A DNA stretch of 64,000 nucleotides from Massilia atriviolacea (GCF_003953935.1 NZ_RXLQ01000016.1:55246-119245); one strand, 5' to 3'. Shown: positions 18,299 through 27,854, counted from the stretch's first letter. The notes: a model not told the origin generated them from the letters alone. Program-made: numbers and translations.

Positions 18299-19938
18299 TG
18301 GCGCGCCACCCGATCACGCTGCTGGCCCTGGGCGCCAGCGTCACGGCGGCAGCGGCGCCACCGCTGCCGCACCTGGTCCACAAGGACGGGCGCCATGCGC
18401 TCATGGTCGATGGCGCGCCGTTCGTGATGCTCGGCGCGCAGGCGCACAATTCGAGCAATTACCCGGCCGCGCTGAAAAAGGTCTGGCCGGCGATCCGCGA
18501 CATGCACGCCAACACGCTCGAAATGCCGGTGGCGTGGGAACAGATCGAGCCGGTCGAAGGCAAGTTCGATTTCAGCTATGTCGATACGCTGGTGGCCGAG
18601 GCGCGCAGGAACAAGGTGCGCCTGGTGCTGCTGTGGTTCGGCACCTGGAAGAACACCAATCCGCAATACAGCCCGGAGTGGGTCAAGTTCGACAACCGGC
18701 GCTTCCCGCGCATGCTGGACAAGGACGGCAAGGTCAATTACTGCATGTCGCCGTTCGGGGAGGAGACGCTCAAGGCCGATAAAAAGGCGTTTGTGGCGCT
18801 GATGACCCACATCAAGAAGATCGACGCAGCGCATCGCACCGTCATCATGATGCAGGTGCAGAACGAAGTCGGTACCTATGGCCTGGTGCGCGACTACGGC
18901 GCCAGGGCGCAGGCGGCGTTCGCGCAGCCGGTGCCGCAGGCGGTGCTGGCGCGCCAGAAATCGCCGCTGAAGCTGGCCGCCAGCGGCACCTGGACCGAGG
19001 TGTATGGCGACTACGCGGAGCAGTATTTCCATACCTGGGCCATCGCCAGCTACATCGGCGAGATCGCCAGGGCCGGGCGCGCGGTCTACAATCTGCCCAT
19101 GTACGTCAACAACGCGCTGCGCGATCCGCTCGAACCGCTGGCGCCGTGGAAGGGCAATTTTGCCAGCGGCGGGCCGACCCACGATGTGATCGACATCTAC
19201 AAGGCGGCGGCGCCGGCCATCGACTTTGCCGCGCCGGACATCTACATGGCGCAGTCGGCCAGATTCACGGGCGCCTTGGACCGCTTCCAGCGCCCCGACA
19301 ATCCGCTGATGGTGCCGGAACTGGGCAACGCCGCCACCTATGCGCGCTACACCTACCAGGTGCTGGGGCGCGGCGCGCTGGGGTTCGCGCCGTTCGGAAT
19401 CGATTACGCCGACTACAGCAACTTCCCGCTCGGCTCCAAGCTCACCGACAAGGCCATGGTCGAACCCTTCGGCGCCATCTACGCCGTGTTCCGGCCGCTG
19501 GAACGGCAGTGGGCCAGATGGGCCTTCGAAGGCCGCACCTACGGCGTGGCGGAGTCCGACGAGCGCACCGAGCAGACCATCGCCATGAACAACTGGAAGG
19601 CCACTGTGTCGTTTCGCCAGTGGCGCTTCGGCGAAAAGCACTGGAACCCGGAGATCAAGGACGAACCGGCCAACACCGACAGCCCGAGCGGCGGCGTGTC
19701 GATTGCGCAGATCGGGGATAACGAATTCGTCGTCATCGGCCAGCAGGTGCGCCTGCGCCTGAATGGCGCGGGCAGCAACGAGGGCAAGCCGGCCATGCTG
19801 GCGCGGGTGGAGGAGGGCAGTTTCGAGCCGTCCGGCAAATGGATCATGGAGCGCAACTGGAACGGCGACCAGGTCGACTACGGCATCAACCTGCCGGCCA
19901 GGCCCATCGTCCTCAAGATCAGAATCGGCACCTACTAA
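18298..19938 (+). CDS. GH35 beta-galactosidase (Bgl35A type)
   Basis: Predicted retaining exo-beta-galactosidase that removes galactose from xyloglucan side chains. The 546-residue protein has a short signal peptide (LLALGASVTAAAAP), then the GH35 barrel: QAHNSSNYPAALKKVWPAIRDM at the start, acid/base candidate E190 in QVQNEVG, and nucleophile candidate E341 in MVPELGN. The C-terminal region from about residue 400 (DERTEQTIAMNNWKATVSF) resembles the DUF5597-type domain of Cellvibrio Bgl35A. Start ATG at 18298 shares bases with the receptor stop, so it is translationally coupled. The alpha-xylosidase gene follows after 20 bases. Galactose must be removed before the xylosidase can act. Confidence 0.92.
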   Translation: MARHPITLLALGASVTAAAAPPLPHLVHKDGRHALMVDGAPFVMLGAQAHNSSNYPAALKKVWPAIRDMHANTLEMPVAWEQIEPVEGKFDFSYVDTLVAEARRNKVRLVLLWFGTWKNTNPQYSPEWVKFDNRRFPRMLDKDGKVNYCMSPFGEETLKADKKAFVALMTHIKKIDAAHRTVIMMQVQNEVGTYGLVRDYGARAQAAFAQPVPQAVLARQKSPLKLAASGTWTEVYGDYAEQYFHTWAIASYIGEIARAGRAVYNLPMYVNNALRDPLEPLAPWKGNFASGGPTHDVIDIYKAAAPAIDFAAPDIYMAQSARFTGALDRFQRPDNPLMVPELGNAATYARYTYQVLGRGALGFAPFGIDYADYSNFPLGSKLTDKAMVEPFGAIYAVFRPLERQWARWAFEGRTYGVAESDERTEQTIAMNNWKATVSFRQWRFGEKHWNPEIKDEPANTDSPSGGVSIAQIGDNEFVVIGQQVRLRLNGAGSNEGKPAMLARVEEGSFEPSGKWIMERNWNGDQVDYGINLPARPIVLKIRIGTY

Positions 19939-19958
19939 TTACTATTGGAGACTACAGC

Positions 19959-22835
19959 ATGCGTCTAACATCACTGGTGGGAACGGCTTCCTGCCTGGCC
20001 TTGATGGCATCAGGCCACGCCCTCGCGGGCACCTTCGAAAAAACCGCCAGCGGCATCGTCGTCAAACCCGACCAGGGGGCGGCGAAGGAAGTGCGGCTGG
20101 CGGTGATGAGCGAGAATATCATCCACGTCCTCAAGCTCGATCAGCCGGGCAAGGAACTCACACCGTCGATGATGACGGTGGCCAAGCCGTGCGCCTGCCC
20201 GTTCACGGTCGGCGATGCGGACAAGGATGTGGTGACGCTCGACGCCGGCAAGATATCGGCCACCGTGTCGCTGAAAACCGGGCTGGTGAAGTTCTATAAC
20301 GCCAGAGGCGACGTATTCCTGACCCAGTCGTCCGAGAGTCTCACGCCGATCAAGGTCGACGGCAAACCGTTTTTGGCGATCAAGCAGGGCTTCAACCCCG
20401 GCCTGATGGACGCGTACTATGGCCTCGGCCAGCATCAGAACGCCCAGATGAACATGAACGGCGAAGACGTCCTGCTGGCGCAGCACAATATGGACGTGGC
20501 GGTGCCGTTCGTGATCTCCGATAAAAACTACGGCGTCCTGTGGGATAACAATGCGATTTCGCGCTTCGGCGACCCCAGACCCTACGGCCCGATGAAGCGC
20601 GACCTGAAACTGGCGGATGCCGGCGGCAAGGCCGGCGGCCTGACCGCGCGCTACTACGTCGGCGGCAAGCTGGCCCTGACCCGCATTGAAACCGACATCG
20701 ACTACAAATACCTCAAGGACGTGGCCGAACACTGGCCCAGGGAACTCGGCCCGCTCAAGGACCTGAAGGACGTCAGGGTGGTGTGGGAAGGGACCATGCG
20801 TTCGGCCAAGGCCGGCGTGCACAAGATGCAGCTGTATTCGTCCGACTACGCGACATTGACAATCGACGGCAAGCAGGTGCTGGACGTCTGGCGCCAGGGC
20901 TGGAACCCGTGGTACCACAACTTCGAGGTGAAGTTCGTCGCCAACAAGCCGGTCAGACTGCACCTGGAGTGGAAGCCGGCCGGCGGCATGATCGGCATCA
21001 CCCACAACGACCCGCTGCCGCGGGCCGAACGCCATTCGCTGACGTTTTCGTCCGAGATCGCGCAGGCCATCAATTATTACGTCATCAACGCCGACAACAT
21101 GGACAGCGTGATCGCCGGCTACCGCCACCTGACCGGGCAGGCGCCGCTGATGCCGAAGTGGGCCTACGGCTTCTGGCAATCGCGCCAGCGCTACGAGACG
21201 CAGGAGCAGATCCTGGGCGCGGTGCGCGAGTACCGCAAGCGCGGCTGGCCGCTGGATAACATCGTGCAGGACTGGTTCTACTGGCCCGAAAACGCCTGGG
21301 GCTCGCACGACTTCGACAAGAGCCGCTTCCCCGATCCCAAGGGCATGGTCGACGAGATCCACAGGCAGAACGTGCGCGTGATGCTCTCCATCTGGGGCAA
21401 GTTCTACGCCGACACCGACAACTACAAGGAGTTCGCCGCCAAGGGCCACATGTGGACCAGGAACGTCGAGAACGGCGACCTTGACTGGGTCGGGCCGGGC
21501 TATAAGAACGCCCACTACGATCCGTACACGCAGGAAGCGCGCGACATCTATTATCGCCAGATCAAGACCAAGCTCGGTGGCCTGGGCTTCGATTCGTGGT
21601 GGATGGATAACAGCGAGCCGGATGTGCTGTCGAATACCCGTCCCGAGGATTTCAAGAAGCTGATCGGGCCGACCGTGCATGGCGCCGGCGAGATCACCTA
21701 CAACACCTACAGCCTGCCGCACACGCAGGCGCTGATCGAGGGCCTCAAGCGCGACCAGCCCGACACGCGCCAGCTGATCCTGTCGCGCTCCGGTTTCGCC
21801 GGCATCCAGCGCAATGCGGTGGCGGTGTGGAGCGGCGACACGGTGGGGCGCTGGAACAACCTGTACGACCAGATTTCGGCCGGCGTGAACTTCTCGATGT
21901 CGGGCATTCCGAACTGGACCCACGACATCGGCGGCTACGCGCAGGAAGTGCGCTTCCAGAGCGGCGACGTCGGCTCGGCCCAGGAAAACCGCAGCACCGG
22001 CGCCGCCGTCGTCAAGCCGGAAGACATGAAGGAGTGGCAGGAGCTGAACCTGCGCTGGTTCCAGTTCGGCGCCTTTACGCCGCTGTTCCGCTCCCACGGC
22101 GAGGTGGTCAAGCGCGAGATCTACAACATCGCGCCGGACGGCTCGGAGATGCAGGACTCGATGGTCTGGTACCTGAAACTGCGCTACCGCCTGATGCCCT
22201 ACATTTACGCGACCGCGTCGGACATCTACTTCCACTCGGGCACCGTGATGCGCGCGCTGGTGATGGACTTCCCGAAGGACGAACAGGTCAAGGACATCAA
22301 GGACCAGTACCTGTTCGGGCGCGACCTGATGGTAGCGCCCGTGCACGTGTACGGCGCGCGCGAGCGCAGCGTGTACATGCCCAAGGGAGCCGCGTGGTAC
22401 GATTTTTATACCGGCGCGCTGCACCAGGGTGGCCAGTCGGTGACGATGAAGGCGCCGGCGGCGCGCATGCCGCTGCTGGTCAAGGCGGGGGCGATCCTGC
22501 CGATGGGTCCCGTGACCCAGTACGTCGATGAAAAACCGGACGCGCCGCTCACGCTCAATGTCTACACCGGCGCCGACGGCAAATTCAGCCTGTACGAGGA
22601 TGACGGTGTGACCAACGCCTACACCCGCGGAGAGTTCAGCCGCATCCCGCTGAGCTACGATGACACGAGCAAGACCGTGACCATCGGCGCGCGCACTGGC
22701 CAGTACAAGGGCATGGTCGCCAAGCGCCAGTTCAAGGTGCGCTTCATCAAGGCCGGCGTATCGAGTTCGGACGACTTCGACCAGGCCGACAAGGAAGTGA
22801 GCTACGACGGCAAGGCAATCGCTGTCAGGATGTAA
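19959..22835 (+). CDS. GH31 alpha-xylosidase with PA14 insert (Xyl31A type)
   Basis: Predicted to release non-reducing-end alpha-xylose from xyloglucan oligosaccharides, feeding the xylose importer and Weimberg genes upstream. The protein is 958 residues; a signal peptide ends GHALAG near residue 24. A PA14-like domain lies about 272-355 (WEGTMRSAKAGVHKMQLYSSD), the hallmark of Cellvibrio Xyl31A. The catalytic barrel has nucleophile candidate D550 in WWMDNSEPD, acid/base candidate D627 in WSGDTVGRW and conserved D656 in HDIGGY. ATTGGAGACTACAGC precedes the ATG at 19959; an upstream in-frame start would overlap GH35 and hide the signal peptide. A hairpin follows the stop. Confidence 0.93.
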   Translation: MRLTSLVGTASCLALMASGHALAGTFEKTASGIVVKPDQGAAKEVRLAVMSENIIHVLKLDQPGKELTPSMMTVAKPCACPFTVGDADKDVVTLDAGKISATVSLKTGLVKFYNARGDVFLTQSSESLTPIKVDGKPFLAIKQGFNPGLMDAYYGLGQHQNAQMNMNGEDVLLAQHNMDVAVPFVISDKNYGVLWDNNAISRFGDPRPYGPMKRDLKLADAGGKAGGLTARYYVGGKLALTRIETDIDYKYLKDVAEHWPRELGPLKDLKDVRVVWEGTMRSAKAGVHKMQLYSSDYATLTIDGKQVLDVWRQGWNPWYHNFEVKFVANKPVRLHLEWKPAGGMIGITHNDPLPRAERHSLTFSSEIAQAINYYVINADNMDSVIAGYRHLTGQAPLMPKWAYGFWQSRQRYETQEQILGAVREYRKRGWPLDNIVQDWFYWPENAWGSHDFDKSRFPDPKGMVDEIHRQNVRVMLSIWGKFYADTDNYKEFAAKGHMWTRNVENGDLDWVGPGYKNAHYDPYTQEARDIYYRQIKTKLGGLGFDSWWMDNSEPDVLSNTRPEDFKKLIGPTVHGAGEITYNTYSLPHTQALIEGLKRDQPDTRQLILSRSGFAGIQRNAVAVWSGDTVGRWNNLYDQISAGVNFSMSGIPNWTHDIGGYAQEVRFQSGDVGSAQENRSTGAAVVKPEDMKEWQELNLRWFQFGAFTPLFRSHGEVVKREIYNIAPDGSEMQDSMVWYLKLRYRLMPYIYATASDIYFHSGTVMRALVMDFPKDEQVKDIKDQYLFGRDLMVAPVHVYGARERSVYMPKGAAWYDFYTGALHQGGQSVTMKAPAARMPLLVKAGAILPMGPVTQYVDEKPDAPLTLNVYTGADGKFSLYEDDGVTNAYTRGEFSRIPLSYDDTSKTVTIGARTGQYKGMVAKRQFKVRFIKAGVSSSDDFDQADKEVSYDGKAIAVRM

Positions 22836-22845
22836 TCGGCGCGAT

Positions 22846-22883
22846 AGCCCTGCTCCCGCCGGAATACCGGCGCGAGCAGGGCT
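22846..22883. terminator. Hairpin between convergent GH31 and DUF3592 genes
   Basis: AGCCCTGCTC (22846-22855) pairs with GAGCAGGGCT (22874-22883), with an inner CGCCGG/CCGGCG pair around AATA. The stem is long and lies 10 bases after the alpha-xylosidase stop. There is no T-run on either side, so intrinsic termination would be weak; it could still serve both convergent genes. Confidence 0.55.
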
Positions 22884-22907
22884 GCGCCTGGGAATGGCTT
22901 GTCTCGA

Positions 22908-23363
22908 TCAGCCGTCGAAGCCGGTAATGTGGATCAGATGCGGCTTGAATACCGTCAGCCATGCCAGGATCGAGGTAAAGCACCCGACGATAAACAGCGT
23001 CACGACGCCTCCCCAGACGGCGCCAAAGGCATCCGTACTGGGGTGCTTGCGCGGATTGTCCGCATGGTACAGCACCGTGACCTTCTCGCCGGCCTGGTAG
23101 GAGATCAGTCCATTCTGGCCGTATTCGACCACTTCCCCTTTTGCTGTACTGAACCGTATATCGACATGATGCTTGCCCGCAGTCTGGCGAACGACGACGC
23201 CATGCGCGCGCGAGGTCGATGCGATAAAATCGAAGGCATGTTGTACGGATACGGCGCTCCACAAGAACAGGCAGAGCGACAGCAAAAAGATGACGATCCC
23301 GCCGATCCAATGCCCGCTTGGCGTGTTGGCTGGTTTGTAACTGGACAGCATATCGATCGTCAT
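22908..23363 (-). CDS. DUF3592-type small membrane protein
   Basis: A 151-residue protein with a membrane helix near residues 18-42, a soluble beta-rich segment, and a second helix near 114-140. The middle part (ADFRFSTAKGEVVEYG-like region, then YQAGEKVTVLYHADNPRKHPS) has the look of DUF3592 proteins, whose role is unknown. It stands alone, convergent with the alpha-xylosidase and divergent from nosZ. Nothing in the sequence ties it to either neighbour. ATG at 23363 is the only sensible start. Confidence 0.75.
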   Translation of the reverse strand: MTIDMLSSYKPANTPSGHWIGGIVIFLLSLCLFLWSAVSVQHAFDFIASTSRAHGVVVRQTAGKHHVDIRFSTAKGEVVEYGQNGLISYQAGEKVTVLYHADNPRKHPSTDAFGAVWGGVVTLFIVGCFTSILAWLTVFKPHLIHITGFDG

Positions 23364-23732
23364 CCCTGTTGAGTATTAATTAACATCATAACATTGCCTT
23401 GAGGGACAGTCTGCGGCTGTCCCTACGCCTGTGCGCCAGGAAGCGCCATATGCATAACGGCCTAGTCCGCCTACATCTTTTTCCCTCCCCGTTCGACCTT
23501 CTTGCCCATAGGCATTGTCCAGTCCGGTCTCTACACTCATTCGGTCGGCATAGGTGTCCCCATCGGTCGACGCGTTCCGGGGACCTCGACCAAGCTACTG
23601 CGCGGCGCCATTTTCGCCATGCGATGCTCACCGTACCGTCGTACGGCTGCGCTTCTCTGATGAAACCTGCACCGCTCGCAACGGTTTGTCGAGGTCCCCG
23701 GGCGATTGAACCCGAACCGGAGAGTAAACAAC
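23364..23732. other. Gap before nosZ with hairpins and a MITE-like segment
   Basis: 369 bases without a recognisable gene. An AT-rich stretch (TATTAATTAACATCATAAC, about 23373-23391) may hold the promoter of the DUF3592 gene. AGGGACAG/CTGTCCCT (23402-23409 and 23417-23424) form a hairpin with a 7-base loop. A 125-base segment with terminal inverted repeats fills 23577-23701. I looked for an Fnr/Nnr box (TTGAT-N4-ATCAA) upstream of nosZ and found none. Several frames are open here but read like composition artefacts. Confidence 0.6.
23577..23701. repeat. 125-bp segment with perfect 14-bp terminal inverted repeats
   Basis: CCGGGGACCTCGAC (23577-23590) and GTCGAGGTCCCCGG (23688-23701) are exact inverted copies at the two ends. 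The interior (97 bases) also contains a short GTACCGTCGTACGG inverted repeat. No target duplication is obvious and no coding sequence fits. It could be a non-autonomous mobile element remnant or a structured leader of nosZ; its right end is 31 bases before the nosZ ATG. Confidence 0.55.
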
Positions 23733-25652
23733 ATGAAGAAGAACAGCCCAGAAACGACCATCCCCGCCACCGGCAGCCGCCGCGATTTCCTCGGCAAGAG
23801 CGCCCTGGCGGGCCTGGTCACCGCAGGCGCCACCATCGGACTGAGCGGATGCAAGGAGGAAGCCGCGCCGGGCAAGGCCGCCGCGCCCGCCAAGGCCGCC
23901 GATACCGGCGAACACATCAAGCCAGGCCAGCTCGATGCCTATTACGCCTTCATCAGCGCCGGCCACGGCGGCGAAGTGCGCGTGCTGGGCCTGCCGTCGG
24001 GCCGCACCCTGAAACGCATCCCGGTCTTCAATACCGACTGCATGGTCGGCTGGGGCATCACCAACGAATCGAAGGCGATCCTGGGCACCAAGCCCGATGG
24101 CAGCCTGCTGTACACCACCGGCGACACCCACCACGTGCACGGCAGCTACAAGGACGGCACCTACGACAGCCGCTGGCTGTTCGTCAACGACAAGATCAAC
24201 GCGCGCCTGGCCCGCATCCGCATGGATACGATGGAGTGCGACAAGATCACCAGCCTGCCGAACGTGATGGGCTTCCACGGCATCTTCCCGGACAAGCGCG
24301 ACCCGGTCGACGCCGCCATCAACTACACCACGCGCGTCTTCTGCGGCACCGAATTCCACATGCCGCTGCCGAACGACGGGCGCGACCTGGACGATCCGAC
24401 CAAATGGGGCTGCCTGTTCACCTGCGTCGACGCCGCCAGCATGGAAGTGCGCTGGCAGTGCCGCGTGGACGGCAACATGGAGCTGGTCGCGTCGTCCTAC
24501 GACGGCAAGCTGGCCGCCGCCACCCAGTACAACACCGAGGGCGGCGCCGACCTGGCGGGGATGATGTCGGCCGAGCGCGATGCCTGCGTGTTCTTCAACG
24601 TGGCCCGCATCGAGCAAGCCATCAAGGATGGCAAGGCCGGCACCATCGGCGCCTCCAAGGTGCCCGTGGTCGATGGCCGCAAGGCCGCCAACGCCGATCC
24701 CGCCACCGCCCTGACTTGCTACGTGCCGGTCGGTAAGAACCCGCACGGCGTCAACGCCAGCCCGGACGGAAAGTATTTCGTCTGCGCCGGCAAGCTGTCG
24801 CCGACCGCGACCGTGATCGAACTGAGCAAAGTGCTGGGCTGGTTCGGCGGCGAGGTCAAGCAGCCGCGCGACTGCGTGGTGGCCGAGCCGGAACTGGGCC
24901 TGGGACCCTTGCACACGGCCTTCGACGGCAAGGGCAATGCCTTCACCTCGCTGTTCCTCGACAGCCAGGTCGTCAAATGGAATGTGGACGCGTCGATTGC
25001 CCAGTTCAAGGGCGACAAGGCGGCCAAGGTGGTGCTCGACCGCATCGACGTGCATTACCAGCCGGGCCACGGCTACTCCTCGATGGGCGAGACCAGGGAA
25101 GCGGACGGCAAGTATTTCAACTCGGGTAACAAGTTCTCGAAAGACCGTTTCCTGCCGGTCGGGCCGCTGCACTGCGAAACCGAACAGCTGATCGACATCA
25201 GCGGCGCCAAGATGAGCCTGATGGCCGACCACACGGCCTATCCGGAGCCGCACGACGGCATCATCGTGCGCCGCGACGTGGTCAAGACGCGCCAGATCCA
25301 CAGCATGACGGACTTCCCGAACGCGGTCACGCCGGAAACCGCCGGCATCGAGCGCAAGGGCAACAAGGTGCAGGTGCGGATGATGTCGCAGGCGCCGTCG
25401 TTCAGCATGCCGGTGATCAAGGTCAAGGTCGGCGACGAAGTGACCCTGACGCTGACCAACTACGACAAGGTGGAAGACCTGACCCACGGTTGCGCGATTC
25501 CGACGCATAACATCAACTTCATCGTCAATCCGCAGGAAACCAAGTCGGTGACCTTCAAGACCGACAGGGCCGGTGCCTACTGGATCTACTGCACCCACTT
25601 CTGCCACGCGCTGCACCTGGAAATGCGCAGCCGCCTGCTGGTCGAAGCGTAA
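23733..25652 (+). CDS. nosZ: Nitrous-oxide reductase
   Basis: Reduces N2O to N2 in the periplasm, the last denitrification step. The protein is 639 residues. A twin-arginine signal SRRDFLGKS starts at residue 15, so it is Tat-exported, as in clade I NosZ. The beta-propeller carries the CuZ histidines, including GDTHHVHGSY near residue 130. The C-terminal cupredoxin has the CuA set C620, C624, H628 and M631 (CTHFCHALHLEM). GGAGAG precedes the ATG at 23733; a TTG at 23706 is less likely. It is the first gene of the operon, ahead of nosR, whereas nosR-nosZ is the commoner order. Length and motifs look complete. Confidence 0.97.
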   Translation: MKKNSPETTIPATGSRRDFLGKSALAGLVTAGATIGLSGCKEEAAPGKAAAPAKAADTGEHIKPGQLDAYYAFISAGHGGEVRVLGLPSGRTLKRIPVFNTDCMVGWGITNESKAILGTKPDGSLLYTTGDTHHVHGSYKDGTYDSRWLFVNDKINARLARIRMDTMECDKITSLPNVMGFHGIFPDKRDPVDAAINYTTRVFCGTEFHMPLPNDGRDLDDPTKWGCLFTCVDAASMEVRWQCRVDGNMELVASSYDGKLAAATQYNTEGGADLAGMMSAERDACVFFNVARIEQAIKDGKAGTIGASKVPVVDGRKAANADPATALTCYVPVGKNPHGVNASPDGKYFVCAGKLSPTATVIELSKVLGWFGGEVKQPRDCVVAEPELGLGPLHTAFDGKGNAFTSLFLDSQVVKWNVDASIAQFKGDKAAKVVLDRIDVHYQPGHGYSSMGETREADGKYFNSGNKFSKDRFLPVGPLHCETEQLIDISGAKMSLMADHTAYPEPHDGIIVRRDVVKTRQIHSMTDFPNAVTPETAGIERKGNKVQVRMMSQAPSFSMPVIKVKVGDEVTLTLTNYDKVEDLTHGCAIPTHNINFIVNPQETKSVTFKTDRAGAYWIYCTHFCHALHLEMRSRLLVEA

Positions 25653-25664
25653 CAAAGGCCTCCC

Positions 25665-27854
25665 ATGCGCGCCCTTGCCATCTTCCTGCGTCTGTTTGCC
25701 CTGTTATTACTGGCGGCAGGGCCGGCGCGCGCATCGGTCTATTCGGCCGAGTTGTCGGAACAGCTGCTGCGCGGCCCCGACCTGTGCGCCGAGGCGCCGT
25801 GCCGCGACGTGATGCCGCAGGCGCAGAAATTCTCTGTGCGCAAAGGCAATCCCAGCTATGTCGAGGCCATCGCGGTCGCGGCGGACAAGGCCGAGCGCGT
25901 GGTCGGCTATGTATTCCTGTCGACCGACGTGGTCGACATTCCCGCGTATTCGGGCAAGCCCATCGTTACCCTGATCGGCATGGATACGCGCGGCATCATC
26001 ACCGGGGTGCGCGTGCTGAAGCACTCCGAACCCATTCTGCTGGCGGGGATCGACGAATCCACGCTGCTCAAGTTCATCGACCAGTACATCGGCAAGTCCG
26101 GCGACGCCAAGCTCGACATCGGCCATGGCGACGAAGCCAGCGGCACGGTGGGGCTGGACGCGATCAGCGGCGCCACCGTGACCGTCATCGCCGAAAACCA
26201 GGTCATCTCGCGCAGCGCCTGGGAGATCGGGCGCCAGGTCGGCATCTTCAAGGGCGAAGTGCGGCCGGCGCCGCGCTACACGGCGCTCGACGAGCGCCTG
26301 AGCTGGCAGCAATTGCTGGACGAAGGCAGCGTGGTGCGCTTCTCCCTGCGGCGCAAGGATGTGGGGCTGGCGGGCGAGGCCAGCTACATCGACATGTATT
26401 TCGGCCACCTGAACGTGCCCACGGTGGGCATCAGCCTGCTGGGCGAGCCGGTCTACAAGCGCCTGATGGCCGAGCTCAAGCCGGACGAGCAAGCCATTTT
26501 TGTCATCGCCAACGGCGAAGCCTCGTTCAAGGGCTCGGGATTCGTGCGCGGCGGCATCTACGACCGCATCCAGGTGCGCCAGGATCCGCAGAGCTTCACC
26601 TTCCGCGATACCGATTACCTGAACCTGTACGGCGTGCACGCGCCCGGCGCGCCGGCGTACACCGAGTCGGCGGTGTTCATCGTGCGCTCGGCCAACTTCA
26701 ATCCCGCCTGGCCGTGGCAGCTGACTTTTCTTGCCAACAAGGCCGACCCGCAGAGCGGCGCCAAGACCTTCGTCCACTTCAATGCCCGCTACTGGCTGCC
26801 GGCGCGCTATATGGAAGGCGGGCGTCCGCACATTGTCGAGCCCGAGGCCGCCTGGCGCGCCGTCTGGAAAAGCAGGACCGTCCAGATCGTACTGTTCCTG
26901 CTGGTGCTGGCCTTTACCGCCGTCATGTATTCGCAGCGCGACAAGCTGGTGCGCGCCTCGAAGCGCAAGCACAAGCCGTGGATTGCGCGCCCGCGCCATG
27001 TGCTGTGGCTGGTCAGCGTGCTGTTCCTCGGCTTTTACCTCAAGGCCCAGCCCAGCATCACCCAGGTGCTGACCTGGTTCCATTCCCTGCTGCACCAGTG
27101 GAAGTGGGAACTGTTCCTCTCCGATCCCTTCATCTTCCTGTTCTGGTGGTTCATCATCGTCAGCGTGCTGGTGTGGGGCAGGGGCGTGTTCTGCGGCTGG
27201 CTGTGCCCGTTCGGCTCGCTCCAGCAACTGGCGCTCAGCCTCGGCAAGGCGCTCGGCCTGGCGCGCTTCCAGAAGCTGCTGCCCAAGCCCCTGCACGACA
27301 AGCTCAAGTGGATCAAGTACGCGATCTTCGCCGTGTTGCTGGGCGTGTCCTTCTACTCCATGGAGATGGCCGAACAACTGGCCGAGGTCGAACCCTTCAA
27401 GACCACCTTCATCGTCGGCGTGTGGAACCGCACTTGGCCGTTCTGGGTGTTTATCGGGGCCATCCTCGGCTGGTCCTTCCTGAGCGAACGGCCGTACTGC
27501 AAGTACCTGTGCCCGCTCGGCGCCGGCCTCGCGATTCCCGGCAAGTTCCGCCTGTTCGGACTCAAGCGCAAGGCCGAGTGCCGGACCTGCCACGCCTGCG
27601 CCGCCGGCTGCGGCTCGCACGCGATCGACAGCGCCGGCCGCATCGACCAGATGGAATGCATGCTGTGCCTCGACTGCATGATCCTGTACTACGACGACCA
27701 TGCCTGCCCGCCGCTGGTCAAGGAACGCAAGCTGCGCGAAAGGAATGGCGATGCGCTGACGCCGATCGACGCAACCGGCTATTTCATTTCCCTCGACTCG
27801 GTGCGCGGTGCGCTCAAGGCCAAGGCGGCGCAGTCAAGCGGGGACCAGCCATGA
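25665..27854 (+). CDS. nosR: NosR, flavo-iron-sulfur membrane protein for N2O reduction
   Basis: Needed for NosZ expression and for keeping its CuZ centre active in vivo, probably by passing electrons from the quinone pool. The protein is 729 residues. A signal peptide (AGPARAS) leads to a periplasmic FMN-binding domain; T171 in DAISGATVT is the likely covalent FMN site. Several membrane helices follow from about residue 405, with two CxxxCP motifs (CGWLCPFGSLQQL and CKYLCPLGAG). Then come two ferredoxin-like clusters (CRTCHACAAGC and CMLCLDC). It lies 12 bases after nosZ and its stop overlaps nosD (ATGA). Confidence 0.96.
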   Translation: MRALAIFLRLFALLLLAAGPARASVYSAELSEQLLRGPDLCAEAPCRDVMPQAQKFSVRKGNPSYVEAIAVAADKAERVVGYVFLSTDVVDIPAYSGKPIVTLIGMDTRGIITGVRVLKHSEPILLAGIDESTLLKFIDQYIGKSGDAKLDIGHGDEASGTVGLDAISGATVTVIAENQVISRSAWEIGRQVGIFKGEVRPAPRYTALDERLSWQQLLDEGSVVRFSLRRKDVGLAGEASYIDMYFGHLNVPTVGISLLGEPVYKRLMAELKPDEQAIFVIANGEASFKGSGFVRGGIYDRIQVRQDPQSFTFRDTDYLNLYGVHAPGAPAYTESAVFIVRSANFNPAWPWQLTFLANKADPQSGAKTFVHFNARYWLPARYMEGGRPHIVEPEAAWRAVWKSRTVQIVLFLLVLAFTAVMYSQRDKLVRASKRKHKPWIARPRHVLWLVSVLFLGFYLKAQPSITQVLTWFHSLLHQWKWELFLSDPFIFLFWWFIIVSVLVWGRGVFCGWLCPFGSLQQLALSLGKALGLARFQKLLPKPLHDKLKWIKYAIFAVLLGVSFYSMEMAEQLAEVEPFKTTFIVGVWNRTWPFWVFIGAILGWSFLSERPYCKYLCPLGAGLAIPGKFRLFGLKRKAECRTCHACAAGCGSHAIDSAGRIDQMECMLCLDCMILYYDDHACPPLVKERKLRERNGDALTPIDATGYFISLDSVRGALKAKAAQSSGDQP

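Noticed and set aside
15328-19938. A plus-strand frame of 1536 codons spanning the receptor and GH35
   Set aside because: Only its last part (from 18298) is the GH35 protein; the first part is an out-of-frame shadow of the receptor with arginine-rich composition.
23386-23700. Possible transposase remnant upstream of nosZ
   Set aside because: Open frames on both strands read as basic low-complexity peptides and I could not match them to a transposase; only the inverted repeats are reported.
23364-23732. Fnr/Nnr box for the nos operon
   Set aside because: I searched for TTGAT-N4-ATCAA and single-mismatch forms by eye and found none; promoter control of nosZ remains unassigned.
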